DNA of 13,340 nt from CAMBDR01 sp046597185 (lineage in GTDB: Bacteria > Pseudomonadota > Gammaproteobacteria > Burkholderiales > Burkholderiaceae_D). Each line of letters opens with the position of its first letter. Within the stretch, counting starts at the first letter, position 1. Under the pieces are notes generated by a model, which did no database searches, was not told the origin of the DNA, and saw only the letters and a program-made list of their open reading frames with translations. The translations under genes and the position numbers were made by a program. The stretch covers positions 1-13,340 of the forward strand of contig JBKJLF010000640.1 in NCBI GenBank assembly GCA_046597185.1, written 5' to 3'. Of the stretch, positions 1-6,798 are shown one piece after another.

Positions 1-309
1 CCGGTCGGACATTAACAGTGACAAGCACTGCAAGTTAAGGCGATCCATTTCGGGGCGATCCAACAAATCAATTTCTGACACAGGCAACACTCCCCATTCA
101 GCAACCAGAGCAGCATCTGGACAATCAATAACAGCGCAATCACAGCGTAAAATAAAACATCAAAACCCGACTTCACCACATGATAGCGAGAAAGCACGCC
201 CGAACTCAACTTATTCCGGTAAAGAAGACGAAAATACCGTTCGCAAGCACACTTCCCTGCATCAATTCGCTACAATAGCAGCCTTGCCTAACCTGATTAC
301 GCGATTTCC
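1..309. other. Stretch without a convincing gene
   Basis: I see no recognisable gene here. On the - strand a frame is open from about 265 down to a stop at 12-14. A TTG-started version from 209 would give 65 residues with one hydrophobic segment (FYAVIALLLIVQMLLWLL) and a Cys-rich tail. It has no ATG, no clear Shine-Dalgarno sequence and no family I recognise. It could be a small membrane protein or chance. The right end holds the presumed promoter of the downstream phosphoesterase gene. Confidence 0.4.
269..276 (+). promoter_or_regulatory. Putative -10 element of the phosphoesterase gene
   Basis: The octamer GCTACAAT contains a good sigma-70 -10 hexamer (TACAAT, 271-276) that ends 33 nt before the ATG. 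I find no convincing -35 hexamer at the usual distance. The same octamer precedes three other genes in the window in promoter orientation, which supports its being functional. Confidence 0.35.
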
Positions 310-1236
310 ATGAAGCGCTTGACCCCAACCGTATTTTTCCGACCAAAGCGATTGGCCATCAGCCTGATGGGCTGGCCACTCATTTGCGCCACCCTTGCCA
401 CATCTGCCGCCGCCCAGGAGGCAGACCCGGTTTTGTATCTGGCGGGCGATATTGCTGATTGCCGCGAAACACCCGCGCCGCAAAGTGCCGCCGCCAAAAC
501 GGCGAAAATCATCGCCGAACGACTCAAACAAAATCCCCAGGCCAAAGTTATCACCCTGGGTGACAACACCTATCCCAACGGCGAATTGAAAGAATTTAAT
601 GATTGCTACGCCCCCACCTGGGGCGCATTCCGCCAGCAAACCCACCCCAGTCCCGGCAACCATGAATACCGCACCCCGGACGCAAGCGGCTATTTCCAGT
701 ATTTTGCCGAACGCGCCGGACCGGAACAACGCGGTTACTACCGCTGGCAGTTGGGAAAATGGCGGATTTTCTCGCTCCACAGCTATTTGAAAGCGCCAGA
801 ACAACAAGCCGCGCAACTGGCCTGGTTAAAAAAAGAATTGGCCAGTACCCCCGCTGGCTGCACGCTCGCCTACTGGCATCACCCACTGTTTAGCTCCGGA
901 GGCCATGGCAATAACAACCATATGCGAGAGATTTGGGATTTGTTGCAGACAGCCAAAGCCGATGTGATACTCAGCGGACACGATCATGATTACGAACGCT
1001 TTGCCCCGCAAGACGGACAAGGCAATGCCAACAAGAATGGCATGCGCGAATTTGTGGTCGGCACGGGCGGCACCCCGCTCACACCTTTTTTGGTCAAAAA
1101 ACCCAATAGCGAAGTGGGCGATAACAGCAGCCACGGTGTATTGCAACTGGTGTTGCGTGAACACAGCTATGAGTGGACTTTTTTATCGGTAGAGCCGGGC
1201 GGATTTTCCGACAAAGGTAGCGCAATGTGCCATTAA
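310..1236 (+). CDS. Secreted calcineurin-like metallophosphoesterase
   Basis: Predicted 308-residue metal-dependent phosphoesterase of the calcineurin/purple acid phosphatase superfamily. The motifs appear in the expected order: GD at residues 46-47, GDN at 84-86, GNHE at 116-119, HH at 190-191 and GHDHDYER at 223-230. These supply the ligands of a two-metal centre. Residues 1-35 form a signal peptide: basic RPKR, then a hydrophobic core, then AAA before QEAD, so the enzyme should act outside the cytoplasm. The substrate cannot be read from the sequence; phosphomonoesters or diesters are both possible. The ATG at 310 lacks a clear Shine-Dalgarno sequence but sits just before the signal peptide, so it is the natural start. 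The gene stands alone, with a 102-nt gap to the next gene. Its stop codon lies in a 9-nt direct repeat. Confidence 0.85.
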   Translation: MKRLTPTVFFRPKRLAISLMGWPLICATLATSAAAQEADPVLYLAGDIADCRETPAPQSAAAKTAKIIAERLKQNPQAKVITLGDNTYPNGELKEFNDCYAPTWGAFRQQTHPSPGNHEYRTPDASGYFQYFAERAGPEQRGYYRWQLGKWRIFSLHSYLKAPEQQAAQLAWLKKELASTPAGCTLAYWHHPLFSSGGHGNNNHMREIWDLLQTAKADVILSGHDHDYERFAPQDGQGNANKNGMREFVVGTGGTPLTPFLVKKPNSEVGDNSSHGVLQLVLREHSYEWTFLSVEPGGFSDKGSAMCH

Positions 1237-1245
1237 TGCCATAAA
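1228..1245 (+). repeat. 9-nt direct repeat spanning a stop codon
   Basis: TGCCATTAA (1228-1236, ending in the stop codon of the phosphoesterase) is followed directly by TGCCATAAA, 8 of 9 identical. It is one of several tandem repeats placed at stop codons in this window. Confidence 0.6.
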
Positions 1246-1326
1246 ATTAGCCACTGAGTTGGCCTGCCTGTTGGCACACTTATTTACGTATTTATTTATT
1301 GGTTTGCTTATGTGTTTTTTCTTCCC

Positions 1327-1331
1327 GGGAG
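1327..1331 (+). promoter_or_regulatory. Ribosome binding site that decides the traL-like start
   Basis: GGGAG lies 7 nt before the ATG at 1339. This favours 1339 over the in-frame upstream ATG at 1312, which would only add MFFLPGSIF before the conserved start of the ATPase fold. Confidence 0.7.
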
Positions 1332-1338
1332 TATTTTC

Positions 1339-2067
1339 ATGAAAAACAGCGTTCATTTCATTTTGCAAGGCAAGGGTGGCATAGGCAAGACCTTTGTTTC
1401 CACTTTGCTGGCGCAATGGATGAAAAAACAAGATGATATTCCCCTGCGCTGCTACGATACCGATCAGGAAAATGCCACCTTTTCACGCTACAAAGGTCTG
1501 GATGCCAAACACGTCCCGGTCATGACCGATAGCCGCACCATCGAACCCAAACGCTTTGATGCCTTGATCATCGATATTTTGGAGAGCGAAGGCAATTGCG
1601 TGATCGATAACGGTGCCAATACCTTTTCTCCTCTGATGGCCTATTTATTGGAAAATGATGTTTTTTCGCTGCTACTCGATTCTGAGCGCAAAGTGTATAT
1701 TCACACCATTGTGGGTGGCGGCGATACCTTGCACGATACCGCTTCCGGCTTTGTTTCTACCGCCAAGGCCACCAAAGTACCGCTCGTGCTGTGGGAAAAC
1801 CAGCATTTTGGTTTATTGCAAGCGGCATCGGGCAAGCAATTTATTGAATCGCAATCGTATAACGACCATGCCAGCCGGGTCAAGGGGCGCGTGGTCCTCA
1901 CCCAACGCAATGTTGATACCTTTGGCGTGGACATCAAAAAAATGAATATTGCACGCTTGACGATGGATGAAGTGATGCAAAATGAAAAATTTAATTTGAT
2001 GGAAAAACAACGCATCAAGGTCATGTTTCGCGATATTTTTGATCAACTCGATAAGGTCGAATGGTAA
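1339..2067 (+). CDS. TraL-like (ParA/MinD-type) P-loop ATPase
   Basis: 242-residue cytoplasmic ATPase resembling TraL of IncP-type conjugative plasmids, as I recall that family. Seen directly: a deviant Walker A motif GKGGIGKT (11-18) just after the first strand, a DTD element (40-42) followed by ENATFSRYKGL, and a Walker B-like VIDNGA (88-93). The family shares the opening LQGKGGxGK, the DTDxxNATF segment and the IDNGA segment. TraL lies between traK and traM in IncP plasmids; its biochemical role is poorly defined. Members of this ATPase superfamily position plasmids or protein complexes by ATP-dependent dimerisation. It is followed after 4 nt by a traM-like gene, so the two are almost certainly co-transcribed. 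No relaxase, coupling protein, mating-pair or plasmid replication genes are nearby. A weak promoter may lie at TTGGCA (1271-1276) and TATTTA (1293-1298). Family assignment is good; the role here is unknown. Confidence 0.75.
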   Translation: MKNSVHFILQGKGGIGKTFVSTLLAQWMKKQDDIPLRCYDTDQENATFSRYKGLDAKHVPVMTDSRTIEPKRFDALIIDILESEGNCVIDNGANTFSPLMAYLLENDVFSLLLDSERKVYIHTIVGGGDTLHDTASGFVSTAKATKVPLVLWENQHFGLLQAASGKQFIESQSYNDHASRVKGRVVLTQRNVDTFGVDIKKMNIARLTMDEVMQNEKFNLMEKQRIKVMFRDIFDQLDKVEW

Positions 2068-2071
2068 TACC

Positions 2072-2641
2072 ATGATGGATCATCACAAACTACGCAGCGC
2101 GGTCTTTGAAAAGACCGGCATTAAAATCGATACCACCGATCCGATTTTTGCCTTGGTTGCCTTGAATGAATCGGTGCTGGAAGAAATGTTTCAACGTCAT
2201 TTGCATTTACTGCAAGCGAGCCACGGCATCAGTAGCGCGGACACCGTCGTTCGGCCACCGCTGCGCACGACGATGCATGATAACTGGGAGCAAGATGACC
2301 ACCCCCAGGGCAAAACCCACAGCGATGCGCCTGGCGAAGGCGATTCCGATCCGGCGCTGCATCCAGCCACATCAAGCGCCCCACCTCATCCACCCCAGCC
2401 ATCCGATGCGGCGGCAGCGCCACTCAATCAACGCATATTGGTCTATGCTGCGGCCTTGGGTTTAGCCTCTGCATTGCTGGTGGTGGGCGCGCAAGCGCTA
2501 CTGCAGCCGGGCTTAAGCGCAGAACAAAAAGCGCAGTTGCAACAAGCTGAAAAACTACGCAAAGCGCTGGATAAACTCGACCCCAAACTGAAAGCCCAGT
2601 TACCGGCGGAACTTATGCAGCAAATGAGCCAAGCCAAATAG
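2072..2641 (+). CDS. TraM-like membrane-anchored protein
   Basis: 189-residue protein immediately downstream of the TraL-like gene. The N-terminal part (about 10-50) is a small helical region with the segment DPIFALVALNESVLEEMF, like the DDPxxxLxxxNxxLL pattern of conjugation-associated TraM-type proteins. Residues 60-118 are Pro-, Asp- and Ala-rich and probably disordered. One membrane helix lies at about 121-145 (ILVYAAALGLASALLVVGA), followed by a charged helical tail (150-189) that could form a coiled coil. No enzyme motif is visible. I suggest it is the membrane partner of the ATPase, by order and by the TraL-TraM arrangement of IncP plasmids. The TraM name rests on gene order plus weak resemblance. 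Two consecutive ATGs (2072 and 2075) are possible starts; neither has a strong Shine-Dalgarno sequence, as expected if translation is coupled to the upstream stop. Confidence 0.6.
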   Translation: MMDHHKLRSAVFEKTGIKIDTTDPIFALVALNESVLEEMFQRHLHLLQASHGISSADTVVRPPLRTTMHDNWEQDDHPQGKTHSDAPGEGDSDPALHPATSSAPPHPPQPSDAAAAPLNQRILVYAAALGLASALLVVGAQALLQPGLSAEQKAQLQQAEKLRKALDKLDPKLKAQLPAELMQQMSQAK

Positions 2642-2678
2642 GCAAACCCGGTGGCCAAGCGCAACAAGCCAACTTTGA

Positions 2679-2690
2679 ACAAAATTTTGT
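2679..2690. promoter_or_regulatory. 12-nt perfect palindrome upstream of the HDOD gene
   Basis: ACAAAATTTTGT is perfectly self-complementary and lies 43 nt upstream of a -10-like TACAAT. It could be an operator for a dimeric regulator. There is no U-tract, so it is not an intrinsic terminator. Confidence 0.25.
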
Positions 2691-2731
2691 CAGCGACTTG
2701 ATCTTGATACGGTGCAGACCCGGCAATCAGC

Positions 2732-2739
2732 GCTACAAT
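2732..2739 (+). promoter_or_regulatory. Putative -10 element of the HDOD gene
   Basis: GCTACAAT, with the hexamer TACAAT at 2734-2739, ends 102 nt before the HDOD start. A TTGATA occurs upstream (2704-2709), but at 24 nt it is too far to be a standard -35. A second possible -10, TAGAAT, lies at 2827-2832 close to the ATG. Confidence 0.3.
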
Positions 2740-2750
2740 AGCCTCATTCG

Positions 2751-2790
2751 TTGGCAATCATTTGCAGCAATCGGCAATTATTGCAATAAA
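2751..2790 (+). repeat. Two imperfect 20-nt direct repeats in the HDOD leader
   Basis: Positions 2751-2770 and 2771-2790 both follow the pattern TyGGCAATyATTkGCA, with a one-base slip in the second copy. They lie between the presumed -10 and the start codon, so they could be a regulator site or part of the untranslated leader. Confidence 0.35.
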
Positions 2791-2841
2791 ATTATGCCCC
2801 ACTTCTTGCACAAACTTCATTCACCATAGAATACACCGCCC

Positions 2842-3699
2842 ATGTCCTCAGCAAGCAATTTACTCGACGAACAAGCGCTTGACGCCTTGGTGCAATCGAT
2901 ACGGATTCCACCGCGCCCGAGCTTATTGGTCGATGTACAACTGGAAATGGGACAAGATGATCCTGATCCACATAAAATTGCACAACTGATCGGCAAAGAT
3001 GTGGCAATGTCCGCCTCGCTGCTAAAATCGGCCAACTCAGCCTTTTTCGCGCTACCACGCAAAGCCGAAACGGTCGAACAGGCTACCAATTTACTGGGCC
3101 TGACCAAGTGTTATTCGCTGATTTTAGGCTTGATCGCACGCAAAGCAATGCATGGCAATGGCTTGGCCCTGTCCAGTTTTTGGGATACCGCCACCAAACG
3201 CTCATTCGCCATGGCCCGGATTGCCCGCAGCACGCGCATTTGCGCACCTGATATCGCCCATACTTTTGGCTTGTTTTGTGATATTGGCATCCCGATGTTA
3301 CTGAGCCGATTTCCCGACTATAGCGCCACCCTGCGCGAAGCCCATGCCGATATGGAGAGTCAAATTACCGCAATCGAAGATCGCCGCCACGGCACCAATC
3401 ATGCAGCGATTAGCGCCATCATGAGCCGTAGTTGGGGTTTATCGCACGACGTTACCGAAGCCATCCGCTTTCACCACTTCTACGACATGATTGGTGAAAG
3501 CAGTACCTCAAAAACCGTCGCGGGCCTGTTAGCCATATGCGTCTTATCTGAGCGCGCGATTCAAATGTATCGTGGCATTCATGAAACTGCTGAATGGAAT
3601 TGCGGTGGCTTGGCAGCCTGCGATATGCTGGCCATTTCTGAACACGAAGCCGAAGAATGGTGCGATCAATTGCACCATATGTTTGATCACGAGCTATGA
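2842..3699 (+). CDS. HDOD-domain signalling protein
   Basis: 285-residue cytoplasmic protein whose main part (about residues 14-215) is an HDOD domain, a helical relative of the HD phosphohydrolases. Characteristic stretches are the N-terminal IPPRPSLL, the segment LIGKDVAMSASLLKSANSAFF, VEQATNLLGL, FGLFCDIGIPML and AIRFHHF. In true HD enzymes the FxxGLLHDIG stretch carries the metal-binding His-Asp pair; here it reads CDIG, so hydrolytic activity is unlikely. This is normal for HDOD proteins, which act as regulatory or scaffold modules in c-di-GMP, chemotaxis and stress pathways. There is no receiver, EAL or GGDEF domain fused to it. A diguanylate cyclase gene follows after 254 nt, so a shared pathway is plausible but unproven. 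The ATG lacks a Shine-Dalgarno sequence; no better in-frame start precedes the domain. Confidence 0.82.
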   Translation: MSSASNLLDEQALDALVQSIRIPPRPSLLVDVQLEMGQDDPDPHKIAQLIGKDVAMSASLLKSANSAFFALPRKAETVEQATNLLGLTKCYSLILGLIARKAMHGNGLALSSFWDTATKRSFAMARIARSTRICAPDIAHTFGLFCDIGIPMLLSRFPDYSATLREAHADMESQITAIEDRRHGTNHAAISAIMSRSWGLSHDVTEAIRFHHFYDMIGESSTSKTVAGLLAICVLSERAIQMYRGIHETAEWNCGGLAACDMLAISEHEAEEWCDQLHHMFDHEL

Positions 3700-3770
3700 A
3701 TGCCAAGCTCGCAGCACAGCTACGCACCACAAACATTCACAAATAATATAACTGATATGACAAAGATAAA

Positions 3771-3800
3771 TTGGACGAATGATCTCCAGCTCCGCATAAT
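3771..3800 (+). promoter_or_regulatory. Putative sigma-70 promoter of the candidate small RNA
   Basis: TTGGAC (3771-3776), an 18-nt spacer and CATAAT (3795-3800) make a reasonable sigma-70 promoter. Transcription would start at about 3804-3808 and run only about 63 nt to the intrinsic terminator ending at 3869. Confidence 0.4.
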
Positions 3801-3805
3801 GGCAC

Positions 3806-3869
3806 CTGTCTCCTCTATTCTCCTCTTGGAAATAGATTTCAGCCCACTCCTTGCAGTGGGCTTTTTTTT
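3806..3869 (+). ncRNA. Candidate small RNA with anti-Shine-Dalgarno loop
   Basis: About 64 nt between a plausible promoter (3771-3800) and a strong intrinsic terminator (3841-3869), with no coding potential. The heptamer TCTCCTC occurs twice (3809-3815 and 3819-3825). A 6-bp stem, TCTATT (3814-3819) with AATAGA (3831-3836), places CTCCTC in an 11-nt loop. Loops of this kind pair with the purine-rich ribosome binding sites of target mRNAs in several known bacterial small RNAs. The next gene has a GAGGAG ribosome binding site. It could instead be the trailing part of the HDOD mRNA ending at its terminator. No known family is recognised. Confidence 0.4.
3841..3869 (+). terminator. Intrinsic terminator
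   Basis: AGCCCACT (3841-3848) pairs perfectly with AGTGGGCT (3855-3862) around a 6-nt loop, followed by a run of eight T (3862-3869). It lies 141 nt beyond the HDOD stop and would end either the HDOD mRNA or the candidate small RNA. Confidence 0.9.
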
Positions 3870-3881
3870 GGGTGCCAAGTG

Positions 3882-3887
3882 TATAAT
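3882..3887 (+). promoter_or_regulatory. Putative -10 element of the diguanylate cyclase gene
   Basis: A consensus TATAAT lies just after the terminator and 66 nt before the cyclase ATG. No good -35 hexamer is seen at 16-18 nt upstream, where the terminator stem lies. Confidence 0.4.
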
Positions 3888-3953
3888 GGCCACTTCCCGA
3901 TCATTGTTCGACAACTGCCTGGTTGTGCACGACCAAGCTGAGGAGCATACCCA

Positions 3954-5537
3954 ATGAATGACTCCCCGCACCACACTGGTGTTGGTGCCCGCTTAACGCG
4001 CGCTTCGGTTTCGATCCGTACCAGGCTGACGATTTTGGTAACTGCCTGCATACTGCCCGCCGCATTACTGGCAACCGCACTCGTCTTCCATCAATACCAG
4101 GTTCAACGAGCGCAATTAATTCGCAATACCGTCCTGTCGGCACGCACGATGGCCGAATCGCTGACTAGTGAATTGGTGAGTATTGAGTCAGGATTACATG
4201 TTCTAGCCAAATCACCGTTGCTCATTTCTGGCAATATAAAAGACTTTTACCAAAATGCAATTGATGTCCTGCCTTTGCAAAATGCAAAGAACTATGTGTT
4301 GCTTGACTCAACCGGCCAACAGCAATTGAATACGCTTCGCCCGTTTGGGGCTCCCCTTCCCGTGGTCGGCGGCCCACCTCAGTTAATGGGCGTGTTTACA
4401 ACGAATAAAACCACCGTCACTGACCTATTTATCGGCCCGGTAACGGGAAAGCCAACCTTGGCGATGGGCGTTCCTGTCTATCGAAATGACAAATTGGTCT
4501 ATAGCTTAAACGTGGGAATTGCGCCGGAGCGCGTGGCGGCATTACTTCACCGCCAACATCTGCCACCCGGATGGATTGGTGCCGTTCTGGATCGAACCGG
4601 CATTTTAATCGCCCGCACGCACGAAAGTGAACGTTTTGTCGGCAAGAGTGCCGTTCCTGATTTGGTGGCGGCAGCGAAGAAAGCATCCGAAGGTACGATT
4701 GAATCCATTACCCTGGAAGGCATACCGGTCATATCGAGTTTTAGTCGGGTGGAAATTTCCGGCTGGACGGTGGTTATTGGTATTCCGACATCCACATTGA
4801 CCAATTCTCTAAAAAAGTCGATTCTATTACTCCTTGGCGTCACCCTATTTTTGCTTGCAGCTGGGCTGGTGCTGGCTTGGTATCACGGGCGACGAATTAC
4901 TTCGGCAATCAGGGGTTTAATATCACCTGCGTTACAACTGGGGCGGGGAGAATCAGTGCATGTCCCGCCACTTTTCCTTAAGGAAGCAAATGAAGTAGGT
5001 GCTGCTTTAATGGTGGCTTCGGCAATGCTACATAAAGCGCAGCATGATGCCCATTATGATGGTCTCACTGGTCTGGCAAACCGCGCTATGTTTCATGAAA
5101 TATTAGATTTACAACTCGCCTTGGCAGAGCGCCAGCAAACCCCATTGGCACTGCTCTATCTTGATCTTGATGGTTTTAAGGCAGTCAACGATACTTTTGG
5201 GCATGCAATTGGGGATGATTTGCTTCGCGCTGTTGCTTTTCGCATCAATGAAGAAATTCGTGCTTCTGATGTGGCAGCCCGTTTTGGTGGCGATGAATTT
5301 GTTTTGTTACTGGTTCAAGCGGGTGACGAAAGTGCGGCATTGGTTTCGCAAAAATTGATCGCCACATTATCCAAATCATACGAATTGGGACAGCGTGCCA
5401 TCCATGTTTCGGCCAGTATTGGGGTAGCCATCTATCCAGACTCCGGGGTCCGGGTTGACGTGCTCCTGGCGCGGGCCGACGCGGCAATGTATGAGGCAAA
5501 ACGCTTAGGTAAAGGCAGGTTTTTTATCGCCAGCTAA
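3954..5537 (+). CDS. Membrane-bound sensor diguanylate cyclase (Cache-GGDEF)
   Basis: 527-residue inner-membrane sensor predicted to make cyclic di-GMP from two GTP. Order of parts: a short cytoplasmic N-terminus; membrane helix 1 (about 26-46); a periplasmic sensor region (about 50-285) with Cache-like features such as YVLLDSTGQ, GVPVYRNDKLVYSLNVGI and VLDRTGILIART; membrane helix 2 (about 289-309); a HAMP-like linker; and a GGDEF domain (about 365-527). The domain starts at YDGLTGLANR. The active site is intact (GGDEF, 445-449). RASD at 436-439, exactly five residues before it, is a complete inhibitory I-site, so product feedback is expected. GAGGAG (3940-3945) lies 8 nt before the ATG and fixes the start. 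The ligand is unknown. The gene is followed by its own terminator. Confidence 0.93.
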   Translation: MNDSPHHTGVGARLTRASVSIRTRLTILVTACILPAALLATALVFHQYQVQRAQLIRNTVLSARTMAESLTSELVSIESGLHVLAKSPLLISGNIKDFYQNAIDVLPLQNAKNYVLLDSTGQQQLNTLRPFGAPLPVVGGPPQLMGVFTTNKTTVTDLFIGPVTGKPTLAMGVPVYRNDKLVYSLNVGIAPERVAALLHRQHLPPGWIGAVLDRTGILIARTHESERFVGKSAVPDLVAAAKKASEGTIESITLEGIPVISSFSRVEISGWTVVIGIPTSTLTNSLKKSILLLLGVTLFLLAAGLVLAWYHGRRITSAIRGLISPALQLGRGESVHVPPLFLKEANEVGAALMVASAMLHKAQHDAHYDGLTGLANRAMFHEILDLQLALAERQQTPLALLYLDLDGFKAVNDTFGHAIGDDLLRAVAFRINEEIRASDVAARFGGDEFVLLLVQAGDESAALVSQKLIATLSKSYELGQRAIHVSASIGVAIYPDSGVRVDVLLARADAAMYEAKRLGKGRFFIAS

Positions 5538-5623
5538 ATGTCGGCAGCATCCGAGCAGATGCGCAAGCGCATGGTCGCTGATGTGAGAGGGCGACGAGGG
5601 CAATCTCGGCCCCCGCCTTGATC

Positions 5624-5649
5624 GCAGCCTTTATTTGGCTGCTTTTTTT
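5624..5649 (+). terminator. Intrinsic terminator of the diguanylate cyclase gene
   Basis: GCAGCC (5624-5629) pairs with GGCTGC (5637-5642) around a 7-nt loop, followed by seven T (5643-5649). It lies 87 nt past the cyclase stop and just beyond the end of the convergent FKBP gene. An unrelated palindrome (ATGCGC-AA-GCGCAT, 5559-5572) lies between the stop and the terminator. Confidence 0.8.
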
Positions 5650-5655
5650 CACTAC

Positions 5656-5677
5656 GGCTATTTCACGCTTATTTCAC
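5656..5677 (-). repeat. 11-nt tandem repeat spanning the FKBP stop codon
   Basis: On the + strand GGCTATTTCAC (5656-5666) is followed directly by GCTTATTTCAC (5667-5677), 9 of 11 identical. On the gene strand this is GTGAAATAAGC then GTGAAATAGCC, the first copy carrying the TAA stop. A further TTTCAC lies at 5647-5652. Confidence 0.55.
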
Positions 5678-6121
5678 ACTGATCAATTCGATATCAAACA
5701 CCAAAATCGCATCGGGAGGAATTACGCCACCCGCGCCTTTTTTGCCATAACCCAACTCGCTTGGAATAATCAAGGTGCGCTTGCCGCCCACTTTCATACC
5801 CATCAAACCTTGATCCCAGCCTTTAATGACTTGCTTGGCCCCGACTTGAAAACGGAAGGTATCACGACCGACCGAGCTATCAAATTTTTGCCCATGGGCA
5901 TCAACTGCGTTCGGATCATACAACCACCCGGTATAATGCACCTCAACCACCGATCCCAAACCTGCTTCGGCCCCTTTACCGACCACATTATCGGTTTGCA
6001 CCAAAGTTTTGCCAATTGCAGCAGCAGATGCCGACGCAGATGCGCGGGCGGGTTCGGTAGCTTGTGCAAAAGGGGCGCAAGTGGCCATAATTAAAGCCAG
6101 AGAGAATAAACGATGCTTCAT
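5669..6121 (-). CDS. Periplasmic FKBP-type peptidyl-prolyl isomerase
   Basis: 150-residue prolyl cis-trans isomerase of the FKBP family, acting as a folding helper outside the inner membrane. Residues 1-21 form a signal peptide (MKHR, hydrophobic core, AQA before TEP), followed by an Ala/Ser-rich spacer. A single FKBP domain spans about 45-150. The family's pocket residues are visible: VHYTGWL (61-67), FDSS (80-83), VIKGWD (98-103), Y125 in ELGYG, IPP (134-136) and F142. A GTG three codons upstream is in frame, but AGAAAG lies 8 nt before the ATG at 6121, which I prefer. It diverges from thpR across 98 nt and converges with the diguanylate cyclase gene. The stop codon lies in an 11-nt tandem repeat. 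Confidence 0.9.
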   Translation of the reverse strand: MKHRLFSLALIMATCAPFAQATEPARASASASAAAIGKTLVQTDNVVGKGAEAGLGSVVEVHYTGWLYDPNAVDAHGQKFDSSVGRDTFRFQVGAKQVIKGWDQGLMGMKVGGKRTLIIPSELGYGKKGAGGVIPPDAILVFDIELISVK

Positions 6122-6219
6122 TTGAATCACTTTCTAAAAAATTAAACGAAAAGGGTTTGGTATGCCGAATGAATATGGTAAATTTGGCGAAACCACATCA
6201 TAACAAGCTTATAGCCAAA

Positions 6220-6753
6220 ATGACACTCGCAACACCGAAACAACGACGCCTTTTCTACGCACTGTGGCCTGACGAAATCACCCGCAGCGCTTTGGCACGC
6301 GTGCAATTTGAATTGCACGGCAATAAAACCCGGTATCGAAATTTCCACATTACGCTGGCTTTTTTGGGTGACCAACCAGAAGCCATGCTGCCTGAGTTGC
6401 AAGCTATTTTGACACAGATCGATGGCAACGAAATGAATCTGGAACTCAATCGCATTGGTTATTTTACAAAGCAGCGCATTGCCTGGGCTGGCATGCGCCA
6501 CGAACCGCCCGGCTTAAAACAATTGCAGACGCATCTCACCGCACAATTGAGCGATCACCACGTTCGCTTTGAAAGCCGCGCGCTGTTTCGTCCACATATC
6601 ACCTTGGTGCGCGATGCGGATGACCCTGGTATTGTGGAATTCCCGCCCATTGTCTGGCACGCCAAGCAAGTCACGCTGATGCAATCGGAGACACTGGAAG
6701 ATGGTTTGCAATATAAAGTATTGGCCTCCCACTGGCTGCAACGGGCGCGCTAA
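6220..6753 (+). CDS. thpR: RNA 2',3'-cyclic phosphodiesterase (2H family)
   Basis: 177-residue cytoplasmic 2H phosphoesterase of the ThpR/LigT family, which opens 2',3'-cyclic phosphate ends of RNA; E. coli ThpR also shows a tRNA-ligase-like activity in vitro. Both catalytic histidine motifs are present: HITL at 43-46 and HITL at 126-129, the second in the typical RPHITLVR setting. The frame is open upstream to a TTG at 6157, with an ATG at 6169 some 13 nt after AAGGG. I choose the ATG at 6220 because the resulting N-terminus (KQRRLFYALWP) matches where the family begins and the length then fits. The 6220 start lacks a clear Shine-Dalgarno sequence, so 6169 (17 residues longer) remains possible. 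It converges with tcdA. Confidence 0.88.
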   Translation: MTLATPKQRRLFYALWPDEITRSALARVQFELHGNKTRYRNFHITLAFLGDQPEAMLPELQAILTQIDGNEMNLELNRIGYFTKQRIAWAGMRHEPPGLKQLQTHLTAQLSDHHVRFESRALFRPHITLVRDADDPGIVEFPPIVWHAKQVTLMQSETLEDGLQYKVLASHWLQRAR

Positions 6754-6767
6754 ACACGGCTTGCTGG

Positions 6768-6798
6768 GTTGATCCTTGCTTAATCCGCGCTTAATCCG
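6768..6798 (-). repeat. 11-nt tandem repeat spanning the tcdA stop codon
   Basis: Three units with period 11 on the + strand: GTTGATCCTTG (6768), CTTAATCCGCG (6779) and CTTAATCCG (6790). The 10-mer GCTTAATCCG is exact in the last two copies (6778-6787 and 6789-6798). The tcdA stop (6791-6793) is in the last copy and the neighbouring copy carries a second TAA on the gene strand. Confidence 0.65.

Noticed and set aside
262..816. 184-residue open frame on the - strand
   Set aside because: It is antisense to the phosphoesterase, whose conserved motifs show that the + strand is the coding one.
1339..2641. Plasmid partition (parAB) locus
   Set aside because: The ATPase motifs match TraL better than ParA, and the second gene has a membrane helix and no DNA-binding ParB features.
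3700..3957. 85-residue open frame after the HDOD gene
   Set aside because: It runs through a strong intrinsic terminator and a TATAAT element and has no ribosome binding site or family resemblance.
5559..5572. ATGCGC-AA-GCGCAT palindrome as a terminator or attachment site
   Set aside because: It has no T-tract and no integrase gene is near; the real terminator lies 50 nt downstream.
5618..6094. 158-residue open frame on the + strand
   Set aside because: It is antisense to the FKBP gene, which has a signal peptide and all domain motifs; the + frame resembles nothing.
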